A stretch of DNA of 64,000 nucleotides from Synchiropus splendidus (GCF_027744825.2 NC_071350.1:4216001-4280000); one strand, 5' to 3'. Shown: positions 33,860 through 46,425, counted from the first letter of the stretch. Program-made: numbers and translations. The notes: generated from the sequence alone by a model not told the origin.

Positions 33860-34330
33860 TTGTCCCCCTTTTTTTCCCGGCGCGGATCTGAAGGAGACGG
33901 ATGTGCATTCGCAGTAATTACAGCAATTATTACTCAGCGATGATATAACAAGCTCTCAAACAATTAGGCCTGCCTTCTCCCACGCAGTCGCTTCACAAGT
34001 GTTCCACTGCACAAATAAACGTTTGCCGTTTAAACCAACCCGTAAGGAAAAAGCACGAGCATGTCGTTCATTGCTTCTCATTTCGACAGAGAAACTGAAC
34101 AATTGCGACGCCAGGGAGCCCAGTTGCATCCTGCTGAGCACAAGATGTTGGGATGGTGACACTGTCTATTATGCCAAATGCACCAGACTGCTGACTAGAG
34201 GAGTGCGGATACCTTACATACACAAAAAAAATATCCAGCCCCGGGGGCAGAGAGGCAGCCGCTGTTCAGATTCTGTCCGACTCCGCTGATTCCACTGTCT
34301 GTTGAGACACGGTTCAATAAAACGCGCATT
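33860..34330. promoter_or_regulatory. Candidate conserved non-coding element
   Basis: Unique block with GCAGTAATTACAGCAATTATTAC and ACAATTAGGCC (stacked homeodomain-type cores at about 33911-33968), retained CpGs and no repeat matches. Inference only. Confidence 0.25.
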
Positions 34331-35479
34331 TTTTATTCCTAATTTAACAAGGCATCTTTACCGAAATACTTCTTTTGGCCAAGGCTGCTGGGGGAAGTTA
34401 TAGACTTGCACAGTGGCAGCTGGGAGCAACAAATACAAACATTAAGGCCATGTCTTGTTGGCCTCAGAGCAAATCTGCGACTGCACTTTCTCCCTGCCTT
34501 GTTTAATGCTCTGCTCAGGGGCGATTCAGCAGCAGTAGAGGGTAGATCGCACCTCCATCAGACCCCTGAGCTGACTCGCCCCTGCTGAAACGGCACTATT
34601 TCTTCACATCTCCTTCAAGCTGGGATTTTAAAATTGAAGAAAAAAAAAGCCCTTGATTTGCTTGAATTGCTCTCGACTTAATGTACAAACTGATGCTGAG
34701 GGAAACGGGATTTCTCTACAGTCAAATTTGGATTCCAATCAAAAGGGCAGTTAGTCGATCTCTCGCTCTCCAGCCTACATTTCCTGAGCCACATGGCAGG
34801 GACTGCGGATGGCCTGTGGGGGTGTGAAAAGTGAGCACAATGGACAAAGGCATGTGTGGCAACTCACATCCATTTCTTCTCCCCCTTGCAGCTATTATTG
34901 TATGAAAGTGCTGTCGACAGCTTTTGCACTGCACCATGAGTTCTGGAAACAATGGAGGAGAAACCTGCCGTTTTGCATGGAAGTAATGATCCCTGAGAAA
35001 CACAGGACCATCCATATCGGCACGGCAGCTCAATGACACTTTATCTTCAGTCAATGAGGCCCAGAACAATAGTGACCACTGGTCAATGAGACCATAAGAA
35101 TGGCCCAATCAACCACTTGAGAAATGGAATGCATTGTTACCAAACACTAGTTTGTATTGAGAATTCATATGTGGAAAACAATATAAAAAGTAAACAGATT
35201 AACTTCCTACAAAACAAAAATAGGAATTTAGGAATGCATGGTGCCGATCTGACGTGTACTTTGTGTGACTCCAAAGCCCAGTTTATGCCTCAGGAGCAGC
35301 TCTGCAGCCTCCCAAAGTTGCCTCCATTTACTCGCAACAGAAACCTCACAAACCAAGGGGATTCCAGGTCAATCTCGGGTATCCGTGGAGCTGTGAAAGT
35401 GTCCTTGAGCAAGACACAGAACGCTTTAAATAGGCAGAATTCACAGGCAGAAAATGCCGTCTAGGTTGTTCATGAAAAT

Positions 35480-36040
35480 GAATTGTATAACAAATCTTAA
35501 CTGGATTAACTCTGGCTCAGCAAAATTGTCAATATTTCTCTGCAAATAATGACTTAAACAGCAAGATGTAACACATTATTAATTTACAGGCCTGTTCCCA
35601 GAGAAGAAAAAAAAAAAAGGTTCAGGCTTGTTCTTAATGAGGACACGCTGATATATTCTCCCCCCCAATAAAGGCGATCTGGAGCGCTACTGAATTAGCA
35701 GAATGACTTCATTAAAATCGTAATTTATGTACCTCCTCTCGTAACACCATAAAACGGAGACAAGATCATTTTAGTCAGTTCTTTCATACCTGCACGAAAA
35801 GCAATTATTAAAAAAAAAGGGTCTTATGTTCCACTTCTATCATGTGAAGCCAAACTTTGTGGATTTTCAGGATACAGCTGCGCTGGATCTTTGAACCCTC
35901 AGGGATCAACACAGCCTCAATCATCCTGCTTTTTCCCCCTTTTTTTCTAAGTGTATATTCCAGCCCCAGATTGTGAAGGATTAAAAGATTTACCACGTGT
36001 CCTTCTTTCAGCATTCAAGGCACATGTCTCGTGTTGGAAA
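35480..36040. promoter_or_regulatory. Candidate conserved non-coding element
   Basis: Unique sequence with many TAAT-type cores (TTATTAATTTACAGGCC, CTGAATTAGCAG, AAAATCGTAATTTATG) interrupted by short poly-A and poly-C runs. No coding or repeat signal. Function is not shown. Confidence 0.2.
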
Positions 36041-36566
36041 TAATCTCTGGATTCTGTTAATGACGCAGATGATTTATTTCTGCATGATATCAGCTACATG
36101 TTTCAAATGAAATATGTTGAAAAGTTTTAGATACTTACATATTTTCCATTACTCAGAGATGTTGCTTTGTATGCTTTATATGCTTGAATGTTAGTTTGCA
36201 CCCTTGTTTCTTCTGGATAATTCAATAATATTCTCTTGCAAGTCAGTATCAAGGTTAAAAACTAATGGAATCACAGAGTGGATGTGCAGGTGGCAATGTC
36301 TGACTGTGATGAAAGGCTGGAAAGCTCTCAATAAATTAGATGTGATCAGAATGCATTTGGAGAGGGCCACCTTCGTCTTCTGGGCAAATCACACCTCAAA
36401 ACTCGGGTATATCGCAGTGAGTTTGGAGCTTTTAGAAAAGAGATAAGTCACAGTCAACGAAACTGATGTGGTAAAACTGTCATGTTTCTTCCTGAAATGC
36501 CCCCTGCTAGAAAGAATGCAAATAATGCTCTGTCCTTCGCTGCAAGAACATGAAAGGGAGTATCAG

Positions 36567-37194
36567 TGTCATGGCTTGTGAGGGAGCTTGAACCCAGTCG
36601 CGGAATTGGTGCAGGTTTACAGATGACTCGCTGAACCAAGGGTGTCAACACCAAAACACGGAGTGAGGAAACACGAGCAGGGCCAGGGAAGAACCTGAAA
36701 CAGAGAACAGGCGAATAGGATTAAGCCTGAGAAAAGAGGACAATGAAAAACACACTCAGAGGTTGCTCACAAGGTCCAAATAACAAAAAGCGCTCAGTGG
36801 TGGATCTATTCACACGTACACACGAGGAATAACTATAACATGGAGAAAACAGAAAAGGTACGTTTTCACAAAAACACTAACACGCGAACTAGCAGTAAGA
36901 AAACGGAGGAACGAGTGTAACTAAGGAGGCAGCTGAGAAAAACATCAGGCACGCACATAATTTAGATTAAAGGACCACGAGAGAAACACGAGTCGAAGGG
37001 GTTTACCGTGAGGATGCGAAGCAACCATCTGGTGACACGAGCTGGCACAGAGGTGTTGAAGTCCATGAGAGCTTGATTAGCTAATGAATCCCAGCCTTGT
37101 CGCCTGGAAAGCTGGGGAAAAACAAAGAAACGGCAACACAGAACCGAACAGGCAATAACAAAATAGAAGCACAAGAGAGAGACGGTACATAACA
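36567..37194 (-). mobile_element. Family B element, solo-LTR-like, copy 2
   Basis: It starts TGTCATGGCTTGTGAGG and ends GTACATAACA. Flanking five bases are ATCAG (36562-36566) and ATCTG (37195-37199), a 4/5 match consistent with an aged target duplication. Internal blocks are shared with the copy at 50058-50295: GAAGCAACCATCTGG, and CAGAGGTGTTGAAG against CCAGGTGTTGAAA on the other strand. No gag or pol sequence is present. Confidence 0.7.
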
Positions 37195-37545
37195 ATCTGC
37201 CGTACAAAAACAAAACTAAAAAGCAACACAATCTGATGAAGAAAAACACAAAAGTCAATAATTTAATACAGTAAATAAATACAGATGAAAAGATCCACAT
37301 GCCAATGTGGCACAAAAGTGCCCCATTCCCCAATGTTAAGGAATCTGTCTAAAAAATTCCTGTATCCGGACGTTGATCTGGATCACTCTCAAAATTGAAT
37401 TATTTGTTCCCTGTCCCATTTCACGTATTTCCATATAAATTCATTCAAATCCACCTACACATTTTCAGTTATTTTGAACACAGACAAATAAACCAATGCC
37501 TCTCAAAAATAAAAAAATAAATAAACAAGAAAGGTACCGTACAAA
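37195..37545. other. Non-coding AT-rich stretch
   Basis: I see nothing recognisable; short A-rich runs near 37510-37530. Confidence 0.6.
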
Positions 37546-37692
37546 TAGTGGTGGATTCATGAAGCACTGTCCTCAATGTCAGAGGCCACCAGATGCTACA
37601 CTCTTGTCTAGCTTTGGATTTTCACAGCTGTTTATTATAAGCAAGAGCGCCACTTATTGACCTAGTTTTATAAAACCTGTGAAGAGGTTTGA
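37546..37692. mobile_element. Family D MITE, truncated copy
   Basis: TAGTGGTGGATTCATGAAGC at the left lacks part of the usual terminus, then CAGAGGCCACCAGATGCT matches the family body. The right arm is degraded around TTTATAAAACCTGTGAAG. Confidence 0.55.
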
Positions 37693-38357
37693 GTCGGTTG
37701 CATTATTAGAAACCATCAGTCCCTCTTAAGTCACAAAAAATGTTTGTTTTCTTTCCTTTTTTTTAAGGCAGACTGTCCCAGAATGCTGTAGTGACAAATT
37801 CCGCGAACAAATAAAAAGTCCAAGAGCTCACTAGTATAAACTTGTAAAACTGTCCCATTTGCTGGATCACAATCTAGCAACATGGGGCAAGAAGGATTTC
37901 GGACCATGTCTTACGGTGCTACAGGGTGCTAGACAACCCTCAACCAACCAACTACTGTCACATATCCTTGGCATTTCATCTCTATATCAAAGCCTGTATT
38001 TTCGTCCGTGATGCACTGCTGTTGCTGTTGTTTGTAATTTAGACCATCATCATCATATCACAAAACAATCACAAAAACAGCGTCAACAACTCCCTTCAAT
38101 ATCGTCTCAATGCCACAAAAGTTGACAAGTGAAACACTGTGTTGATGATATAAACCCAGTTCAAGCCATCAACACATATCGGCTGGGTGAAGGTTGAGTG
38201 TCTAGTTATTATATATCCAGGAAGGGAGCCGAGAGAGTCGAGTGCTTTTATTCTGAGGAAGAATACAATCCAACTCTACCGGAACAGTTCACAATTTACT
38301 TCAGCTCACTTTCACAGTATGTTGTTGATGATGATGAGAGTGAAAGTACAGGTCAAC

Positions 38358-38404
<47 letters not shown>
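38358..38404. repeat. (AAT)n microsatellite
   Basis: About 15 uninterrupted trinucleotide units. It generates artificial poly-Ile and poly-Asn frames. Confidence 0.95.
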
Positions 38405-38405
<1 letters not shown>

Positions 38406-38639
38406 GTAAATGTATCTCATGTTGACACCGTTTCACTTCAACTTTCACACATTGCAAATAATGTAGCATTGTACGTAGCAACAATAAAACCAGACATATC
38501 TTCCTGTTTCGGCGGAATTGATTCCCATGTAAACATCCTTTTTCACAAGAGGCAAGTTGGTTTGTTTATAACAGCAAACAGTGGATCGACTTATATCAGT
38601 GTGTAAATTATGCAAACAGCAGCAGTGCAATGCTACTAT

Positions 38640-39140
38640 TTTCAAAGCTAAGATTTTAATTCAGCTTCTCTGCTTTTCCTCTCACAATGAGGTCAGTTGG
38701 CATGCTCATTGTTTAGCTGAAGGATGATGCTGTTTTTCAAAGTAACTCGCCGAGCACTGAGTTATGGCATGGAATAGTTGTAATGTTTACAGTGGGATGT
38801 TGCCTGGTCTGTAATGAAGCACGGCTGCTCCCCAACAGCGTGATCGATAATGGCACAACTGATACCCTCATTTGAATAGTGCTGAATACAATTATAGGCT
38901 GCCTAAATGAAATGGATTAAAATAGTCACGTCTATATATTTTCTGGGCTCTTTGGGAGCCAAGAAAAAAATGTGTGCTGCTTGTCTGAGGCCTTGAGAGT
39001 CACCTCCAGCCTAATCACACCATTAGTGTTTTCCCCCCTGTGCAAATGTGCTTGCTGATGGGTTGTCTAATGTGAGATCTGTGGCCAGGCCTGCAAGAAG
39101 TCATCCACTCGCCTCATTTGGTCGCTTCATTGCACTCTGG
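38640..39140. promoter_or_regulatory. Candidate conserved non-coding element
   Basis: Unique block with CTGTAATGAAGCACGG, CGTGATCGATAATGG, AATACAATTATAGGC and AGCCTAATCACACCATTAG, which are homeodomain-type sites over about 350 bp. The only open frames are short. Conservation was not tested. Confidence 0.27.
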
Positions 39141-41526
39141 GAAATATTTCATGAGGTTTAAGTGGCTCAAACACCAGGTTGACTCTTTTTTCCCTACCAG
39201 ATCTTTACATTTTAATACGGGGTTGGACGTTCAGGACTTTCCAAAATGAGGGAGGGATCTTTGTTTTTCCACTTCTGGAAGCTGCCTCAGACAACTGCAG
39301 CTAACCTTGGCAAGCTGTGGTGTCCATCTCCAAGTAGACGGTTGGTTACGTTGTGTTTAGAGGACAGTGCTTGTTGGTTTAAGATGGTCGAGATTGTGTG
39401 TATGACGGCATGAATGTATGCTTTTTACAGGAGCGAGGACTAAACTAATTTGATAGCTTCGACTCTGGTCATGTGCCACAGAGGATCAAAAATTAAGGTC
39501 TGTGGTTTTGCACTAACATTAAAGTGCATCAATATCTATCAGTATACATATTTGTTTATTTATATGGAGTATTCCCTTTTTATAAATATATATATATATC
39601 ATTTATCTTTTTCGAGTGTTTTTCTTCAATGTTCATTGTGTTGTTGCTTTGTTTATGTCTTTAATGTTCAATGCAACATTCCCCACAGTTTTACAGCCTC
39701 GGATGACCATCAGTTGCATAGATGGAGTTATTCCAGTATCAACAAACCTCCAGAGCTACACTGAGCAGCGGTTAGCAGAGAGCACTAACATGTTAGCGCT
39801 GGCACTTCTCTCTGAACCGGAGAAAACTCTCTCAAAAGAGACTTTTGTCAGGCCACGTCGCGTCTTGCCAACGTCATAATGTGGAAAAAAAAATAGATTC
39901 TGGGAGGAAATATCAGTTTGACGCAGCATCCTTTTATGTATGCATTATGTATGTTTACAGAAAGATGATAAGAGGTTTTTATGGCATTTAAAACACTGGC
40001 CATATCTCACTAGATGAAATCAGTGCCTCACCAGCCATGAAACTCACCACTCATCAATGGCGGCCTTTACGGCTCAATGTCTGATATCCTCCAGGTTTCG
40101 CAGAGAACAGGCCCTTTTGACCTGCAGTACAGCTATTTGATCTTCCATTTATCACGCCAAGTGTCAAAAATCATCAATGCTTCAAGAATCTAACCTCAAA
40201 TACCGTGGCGAAGCGCAGATCACCGTATCTGTCAGAACTGCTTCACCATGTCTTCTCTGCTCAATTCAAGCTTCTGAAAGGACATGTGGGTCACAAGTGT
40301 CCAAGTATTGGATATATCTGGTATAAAATCAAGTAAATACAAAAACCACATGATGGAGCAGGCTGACACACTAAAAAAGTACCAACTACTACAAGCAATG
40401 ACTTTAACTTCAGGTGTCAAATCTGTAGCAACATTTTAGCCAAACGCATTTTCTTTAAATTCAGTTCAAGATTACTCACAGAATATACACTTAGATATAT
40501 CCAGTCTGCAGCAGATTAAAGTCACTGACCAGCTCAAAAGATACATCAGAGTTGTACTCACTTGCACTTGGAGAGGATCCAGGAGAGAAGGATCCTATCC
40601 TCTACTGATAACACACAAAATACACACAAGTAGTTACATTTTTAACAACCCACATGTACAGATGAACATTAGCTGTCCGTTCCCTCTTTAATTCTGTAAA
40701 TGGATTTGTGAGATCTTGCCCTGGGCCCTTAAGAGTCCTCTCAGTCCCTTCACTTGTGGGTTCTTATGGGCTTGGGTCTCATGAGAGCCGGTGAAGCCCG
40801 GGGGCCCTTAGGTCTGCCGGGTCTCTCCCCTGATTCGCTGCCAGGGGCTTAAGTGGTTGTGTCTGCATATGGCGAGGGCAGCTGTCTTCCTGTGATCTTG
40901 CTGGGTGTTGCGTGAAATTCAAGACTGCGAGATGGATATTGCCACTGTGACTGGACCTTTGACTGAATGAAATGAAAATTTCCTGTTCTGTGAGCCTGGT
41001 TACTGTTTGCAAGTGGAATTTTGTGTCCCAAAGTCACGTGAGAGTGAGACACGCATGTGTTGGATGTTGACACATGAGTTGCTCAGTTTGAGCTCATTTT
41101 GCTTGGCAAAACATCGTGTGAAAGACCAACCGAAGAGTTCAGGGTAAGCCATGAAATAAATGTATAAACCTGAAATTTAAGTCCAGTTTTTGTTCATCCT
41201 TTGCAACAGATTGTTCTTCTTTTTGTGTTTGTTACAAAATGATTAATAAATATGTGTTTTCACACTTCCATCTTATTTTCATTGAATATCTTTTTGGAGT
41301 CAAATTCATGTGTTATGCCGCTTACTTATAAAAGAAAAGATTTTCAACATTAATTGGTTGATTTTAGCTGACGCATAAACCATGGAAGGTAAATCTCAGG
41401 CTTCCTGTTTCCTGGCAGCTCCTCTGTCTCATCAGGTGATCCTTTCCTGCGTGATATCCTGACCTCTCATGTTGAACCCTCTTCAACTTATTTCACTGTG
41501 TTCTGCGCCGCACGTCCAGTTAAACT

Positions 41527-41889
41527 TTGGTCACTCCTCTCAGAGTGCAACCTGATCTTAACTATGAACCTGTCACAAATTCAGCTAACAGTCAGACAGT
41601 GCACCAATTTACTCTGGAGGAGTTAGAAACAGACTCTGCTCTGCTGTGGAAGGTGCCGATGAAGACCAAGGTTGCCCTTTTCAACCAGCTTTGGCAGGTT
41701 ATTGATTGGATTTCAACGGGAGTGACTTCTGCTCCAATTCCTCTTTCTATTTCTGAACCCACAGTCAGCGCACCAGAACATTTCAAGCCAACTGAATTCA
41801 GTCCCTCCATCAGTAACATGTTGTATGCAGGATTAATCACTTATTTGCTGAGACTTGACATTTGCAAACAACTTAATGAAAGAGACTGA
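41527..41889 (+). other. Unassigned open frame, possible transposon or gene remnant
   Basis: A 120-codon frame with an unusually protein-like composition: an acidic FTLEELETDSALLWKVPMK segment, then FNQLWQVIDWI, then a Ser/Pro-rich stretch. I recognise no domain. There is no matching splice context on both sides and no second copy in the window. It could be a fragment of a transposon protein, or chance. Confidence 0.2.
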
Positions 41890-42939
41890 CTTCAGACTGC
41901 CCCTCATTCGAGCCGTCCTCTCAGCCTGCCAGCTGTGAGTTATTTGAATAAATTCTGGAGAGAGAGCTTGTTCTGATCATTCAACTGACCTTTGGACCCA
42001 TGTAGTAGTGAAAGATTGGACTAGTGCGTCGACACGGATTGCATTTCCTCAACAGTATGGGGAACAAAATCTTGTATTTCTAATATATCCCACATCTACT
42101 TTTAGATACGACCCAAAACATGTTGAAAGACAGTCAAAGGTCTTGTGTTTTCATTTTGTACATGAGCCAAGTTAAATTTGGATTGAGCAGCTGTGACTGC
42201 TCGACTTTCATGCTCCTATTAGCTTTTGAGTTTCAATGACTGTAAACTATTATTTATATATTATTATTTATATTATATATATTATATTATTATTTTTGGT
42301 GTAATTTCAGTTGCATTTCTTTCCATTTTTTTCAGGTCCAGATTTATTTCCGTCCATCCAGGATTTTGCAGACTATTTTTTTTTTGTATTTTGGCGCTAA
42401 AAAATGCTTGATTTCCATGGCAGATTTAAAAAAGAAATTAATTGCTGAAAAACATGATGGGAAATAAGGACCTTTACAAATTAGCTTTTCAAAAACTGAC
42501 AGTTTTTAGACTGAAACATGCTCAAGGCACAATGGTTTTTCGGTCTGTCTACTACCAATTGAAATAATGGGAATTTGGACATTTATGAATCGATTCAATG
42601 GCAGCAATATTTGTGGAGAAATGTGAGCGTTTGGCATCACAGAGGACTTCATCTCAACAAAGAGGGAGGGAATACGAATATTTTAATATTGTTATTGATG
42701 TATGGTACCTGTAGACACACTGCAGTGAATGCGATATATTCTGTAGATTTTTTTATTTGGTTGCTCGCTTGGTATTTACAATCAATATTGCCCAAGTAAG
42801 TCATAATCCTGTGAACCTCCTCCACCACACTCAACCTAGTGTCTTGATGTTGCTATGAACTTCAACCCCATTGGTTTGCCATTCCCAGCATGTTCCATCC
42901 TCATATCCCCAGACTCTTCCCACCACATGCCTTCATGCA

Positions 42940-43142
42940 GAGGCGTCCAAATGCATCCTCAAGGGGCCAAGTTGACGCCGGGTTTTGTTCCAACCGATCA
43001 AGCACATGCAGCGTAACCAATGAGCCTTCAGCTGAAACAAGCTCCTGAGACACCTGTTTGGTCAAAAGGTGTCCTCTTGATTAGTTGGATCAAAAACATG
43101 CCCCCACTGCGGCCATTTGGGAAACAGTTGGACACGCCTGCC
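42940..43142. mobile_element. Family C palindromic MITE, copy 1
   Basis: The start GGCGTCCAAATGCATCCTC and GTTTTGTTCCAACCGATCA pairs imperfectly with the inverted end GTTGGATCAAAAACATGCC and CCATTTGGG...GGACACGCC, giving arms of about 65 bp. The centre contains CACATGCAGCGTAACCAATG and CAGCTGAAACAAGC. It is non-coding. The CC(A/T)GGGGTGTCCAA style of end suggests hAT, but that is tentative. Confidence 0.65.
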
Positions 43143-43154
43143 TCACCTGTATCC

Positions 43155-43436
43155 CAGGGGTGGTGCAGGTTTTTGTTCCGGCCAATCAGGTGTCTTAGGA
43201 GTGTAGTCAATTGAGTGCCTGTCTGGTGGCGCTTGTTTCAGCCGAAACCTCTTCTTCTCCTTTTCCTTTGGGCTTCTCCCTTCAGGGGTGGCAACAGTGG
43301 ATCATCCTCCTCCATCTCACCCTTTCCTCTGCTTCCTCTTCTCTCAAAGTTTCAGCAGAAACCTCATTGGTTTAAAGACGTGCTGGTTGAAACACAAACT
43401 TGCACCACCCTTTGAGGAATGCTTTGGACAGCCCTG
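43155..43436. mobile_element. Family C palindromic MITE, copy 2, split by an RTE tail
   Basis: The left arm GGGTGGTGCAGGTTTTTG and the inverted right arm (CAAACTTGCACCACCC then GGACAGCCCTG) form another long palindrome about a dozen bases right of copy 1. The centre is interrupted at 43252-43348 by an RTE-type 3' tail with a 17-bp duplicated target. Removing the insert restores a roughly 170-bp palindromic element. Confidence 0.65.
43252..43348 (-). mobile_element. RTE-type retrotransposon 3' tail with 17-bp target duplication
   Basis: On the minus strand it reads GAGAGAAGAGGAAGCAGAGG, then GATGGAGGAGGATGATCC, then the CCCCTGAAGGGAGAAGCC tail seen at the end of the 12455-13030 fragment. It is a severely 5'-truncated copy of 97 bp. 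GTTTCAGCCGAAACCTC (43235-43251) and GTTTCAGCAGAAACCTC (43349-43365) flank it: a 17-bp duplication with one mismatch, which is proof of retrotransposition. Confidence 0.85.
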
Positions 43437-46425
43437 TGCTCTACCCTCAAACAGACTTAGAATCATGTGCTCTTCTGCGGAAACCTTTACTTGTCCAGCT
43501 TCTCCTCCACCTCCGCCTAACCCACACAACAAATCACTACATCATCATTAAAGGTCCACGGAGACCCCTGCCTAACTGTGTATGTAAGTCAGTCCATCAC
43601 CATATATATGAACTGGACCGCTTGACAATGTTTAATAAACGCATCACGGCTGTCTTTGCTTTTCAACTGTTTCCCAGGAAATGTTCCTTTGGGATAAGTG
43701 ATTAGGCGTAACCTTCCTCCCTGCCCCACTGTTCTCCTTTATGTCCCCAAACATCATATTCTTTCTATCTTAACTGCAAGTCTTCTACACAAACTATTAT
43801 GCAACAACTTGCAACAACTGTAAACCAGATTAGCAACAGAACTATCATTCATTGTACACAAGCCTTAGAAGGATGGATGGCACATATGTGTAATTTACCG
43901 ACACCCTCAAAGACATTTAGGTCAGCACCCGCCGCTTGGATCGGATGACCCCTTTAATGAGCTTCAGACCCTTGGGAACTGACCTTTCTGCAAGAAATAC
44001 TTCACTGTGATTCATCACTCTCTGAACCAATCCTGGAAGACAATGAGCAGCAGGTCTGGCCTCTGAATCAGCAAGAAATAAATGTTTGGATTGTATTACA
44101 CAATATTTTTTGGCACTGACACATTCTTCAATACCACTCTCTCAGGGACCTATAAGTCAATTGGACCAGTAAATATGGAATTGATTCTCTGGCTGGTGAT
44201 GCGTTTCTAAATATGTAGGCTGGCTGTGAGGGGAAGTGGTGAGCTTGCATGAGTATCGGAATCCACTTCAGCCTGTGCTCTCCAGAAAGTCGAGATTTTG
44301 TGACAGTATGCAACAGTTATGGCATTACAGGTCATCACCTACTGCATAACTCCAATTATCGCCTCCTCTCTACTGTTGTCAGTGACAATTACCTTGAACA
44401 TTTGTCACAGGGTTATGGAGATTTGCAAAGAGGGTTATATTATCATCTGACGTCTCTAATATATTCAAGCAAAATCTGTATTCTGACCTGTTCAATTGGG
44501 AGGACTTGACCACTGCAGCTTTGTTTGAACACCACAGTAACCAAGTTCATTTAGTCCATCTTCAGGCTTCAATGCAGTATTGTGGGAGCACTTCAAGAAA
44601 GGCTGGAATCCTGGTTTACAGATGGTATATGCTGACAAATCACGCTGATAAAAAGGCTGTAACTGGCAGTACCTTGAAAAAACTGCTGACTCAAAGGTTG
44701 GGGTCAGTTGCCATGGAGACTAATCCCTTATATATATATATATATATAATTAAAATAAAATCATTTTATTTTAATTTAATTTTAACAGTTTGCTCTCCAG
44801 ACAACAGGGAACCTTTGTTAGTGCAGGAGTTCCTGGTCCACTGATCACACTGATGCACAAGACACGTTCTCGGATGATAACAACAACAACAAACATGGAG
44901 GAATCCCTGAACAAAAGTAAACAAAAGCATCTGTTTGCTTTTGTTCAGTTCAGTTTTTCGCTACACAATGGCCAGAGTTTCCACTACTCTGAATGTACTT
45001 GAAGTTATTATAAAATTTAAATTCTTGTTCAAATATTTTCAAGACATTAAAAGAGCTTCAGTTTAAATAAGGTGATATAAAAACTTGAATATAGCCACCA
45101 TTGTGATTTATCGCGCTATTGTCAAACTGATGCAAAATAAACAATATTTTGTTGTTTAGATGTATGTGTGGGTCCATCATCATCTTCTCTAGAACCCACC
45201 TCTAGAGTGATTCACCCCTTCGAGCAATGTGGTGCAGACGTTGCGCCAAGCAGTAACCAAACCGTGGTCACGTTTTGTGTGAGTCTGAGGAAAGAATTTC
45301 CATGCCATCAGTGCAAGCCCAACTCTTGCTAACAACAAGCCAGCCATGGCACTAGCTTCCCTACCGCCATCTCCCAGCTGTTAACATTGGAAGGAGTGTC
45401 AAGGATGGTCACTGCTTATGGGTTTAAAAACCTGACCTAAATATCTAGCAGCCCAAACCGAAGGCTGACCAACAGTAACAGTGGTTTCTCCCATAGTACT
45501 CAGCCACATGAACTCTATGAATGCAAAGTATTGACTTGTCAAATTGGTAATTGGTGTCATGGTATATGTTCTGTATATGGAAATAATGTATGGTTATAGA
45601 TGAGCAAAATTTTCAACGCTGCCCTGACACGTAATGGATAGACAAGCAGTTTGTGTTCCCAGCAGGCTGCAACTAGCCACCTCTCTGGAGTCCGAAATCA
45701 CATCATGATACGTTTCTTGTTCCCGTCTTCCAAAATTCTGATGTGATTTTTATAAAATTCTTGTTCGTGTCAGAGCTGCCACAACTCTCGCTCATGCTTG
45801 ATATGAGAGCCCGCTGGAATTGGCTCTACCTAATGACAGCTCCCTTGAACAATACTGTGCCATTCAAGCAGCCGGCTTGGACCAGTTGAGAAAGCATATG
45901 GTGCGGGACAGGTAGACATGCTGATGAAATGAGCAGGATTTTGAAGAATTCCAAGAATGTCATTTCTGTAGAAAATGTTTTCATCAACAAAATATATGAC
46001 AATCTGTCCGGTGGGAAAAAAAAATTACGGAAGAGGGGCAGAAATTGTCAGAAATGTTCTTCTCACAGCTCCGTTTTGATTCCTCATACAACGTTGAGAT
46101 GAAAAAGTTGTTTGATGTGGGATTGAAATAAGCTTCTATTACAATATTGTATGTACACATCTACAAGATCATACCCATTAATGTGTTCTTTTTTTTTCCT
46201 TTACACATGCAATGTTGAATGAGGTTGAGACATAGAAGGCCAGAAGGATGAAGATGTAACTCACATCTGTGTTCTGTGTCAGTGCAAGCATGAGCTACAG
46301 ACATACCCTGCTTCTCTCCAATACACTGATGCACCGTTTACAAGAACAGAAACAACAGATATAGCAACGTTTTTCAATGTGTTCACAGTGGGGACCTGAT
46401 TCAGTATCAGAGGGTCTGTCACCAT
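43437..46425. other. Non-coding stretch
   Basis: No gene recognised. A (TA)10 run at 44729-44748 is followed by a perfect 14-bp AT-only inverted repeat (44748-44776). An RFX/X-box-like GTTGCCATGGAGAC is at 44707-44720. The remaining sequence is unique-looking or of unknown repeat origin. Confidence 0.45.
44729..44776. repeat. (TA)10 plus AT-only perfect palindrome
   Basis: (TA)10 runs directly into AATTAAAATAAAAT, one C, and ATTTTATTTTAATT, an exact inverted repeat with a one-base spacer. Confidence 0.85.

Larger units (their letters stand above)
31791..36566. other. Non-coding stretch with candidate regulatory blocks
   Basis: No host gene seen. At 32455-33200 there are dispersed AACCCA/TTGGGT phrases reminiscent of an old fish MITE. 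A reverse-oriented SINE-like patch is at 32640-32740. A CTCF-like ACAAGATGGCGCTGG is at 32321-32335. Blocks 33860-34330, 34390-34800 and 35480-36040 are unique, with TAATTA-type cores. Poly-A and poly-T tracts occur near 32905 and 35608. Confidence 0.45.
37693..42939. other. Non-coding stretch
   Basis: No gene recognised. An (AAT)15 microsatellite is at 38358-38404. The block 38640-39140 looks unique and possibly regulatory. A (TA)n patch is at 39586-39599. The 120-codon frame 41527-41889 (LEELETDSALLWKVPMKTKV) reads like protein but matches no family I know. 42.2-42.8 kb is AT-rich filler. Confidence 0.45.

Noticed and set aside
38187..38606. 139-codon frame with a long isoleucine run
   Set aside because: The run is produced by the (AAT)n microsatellite; flanks show no protein signal.
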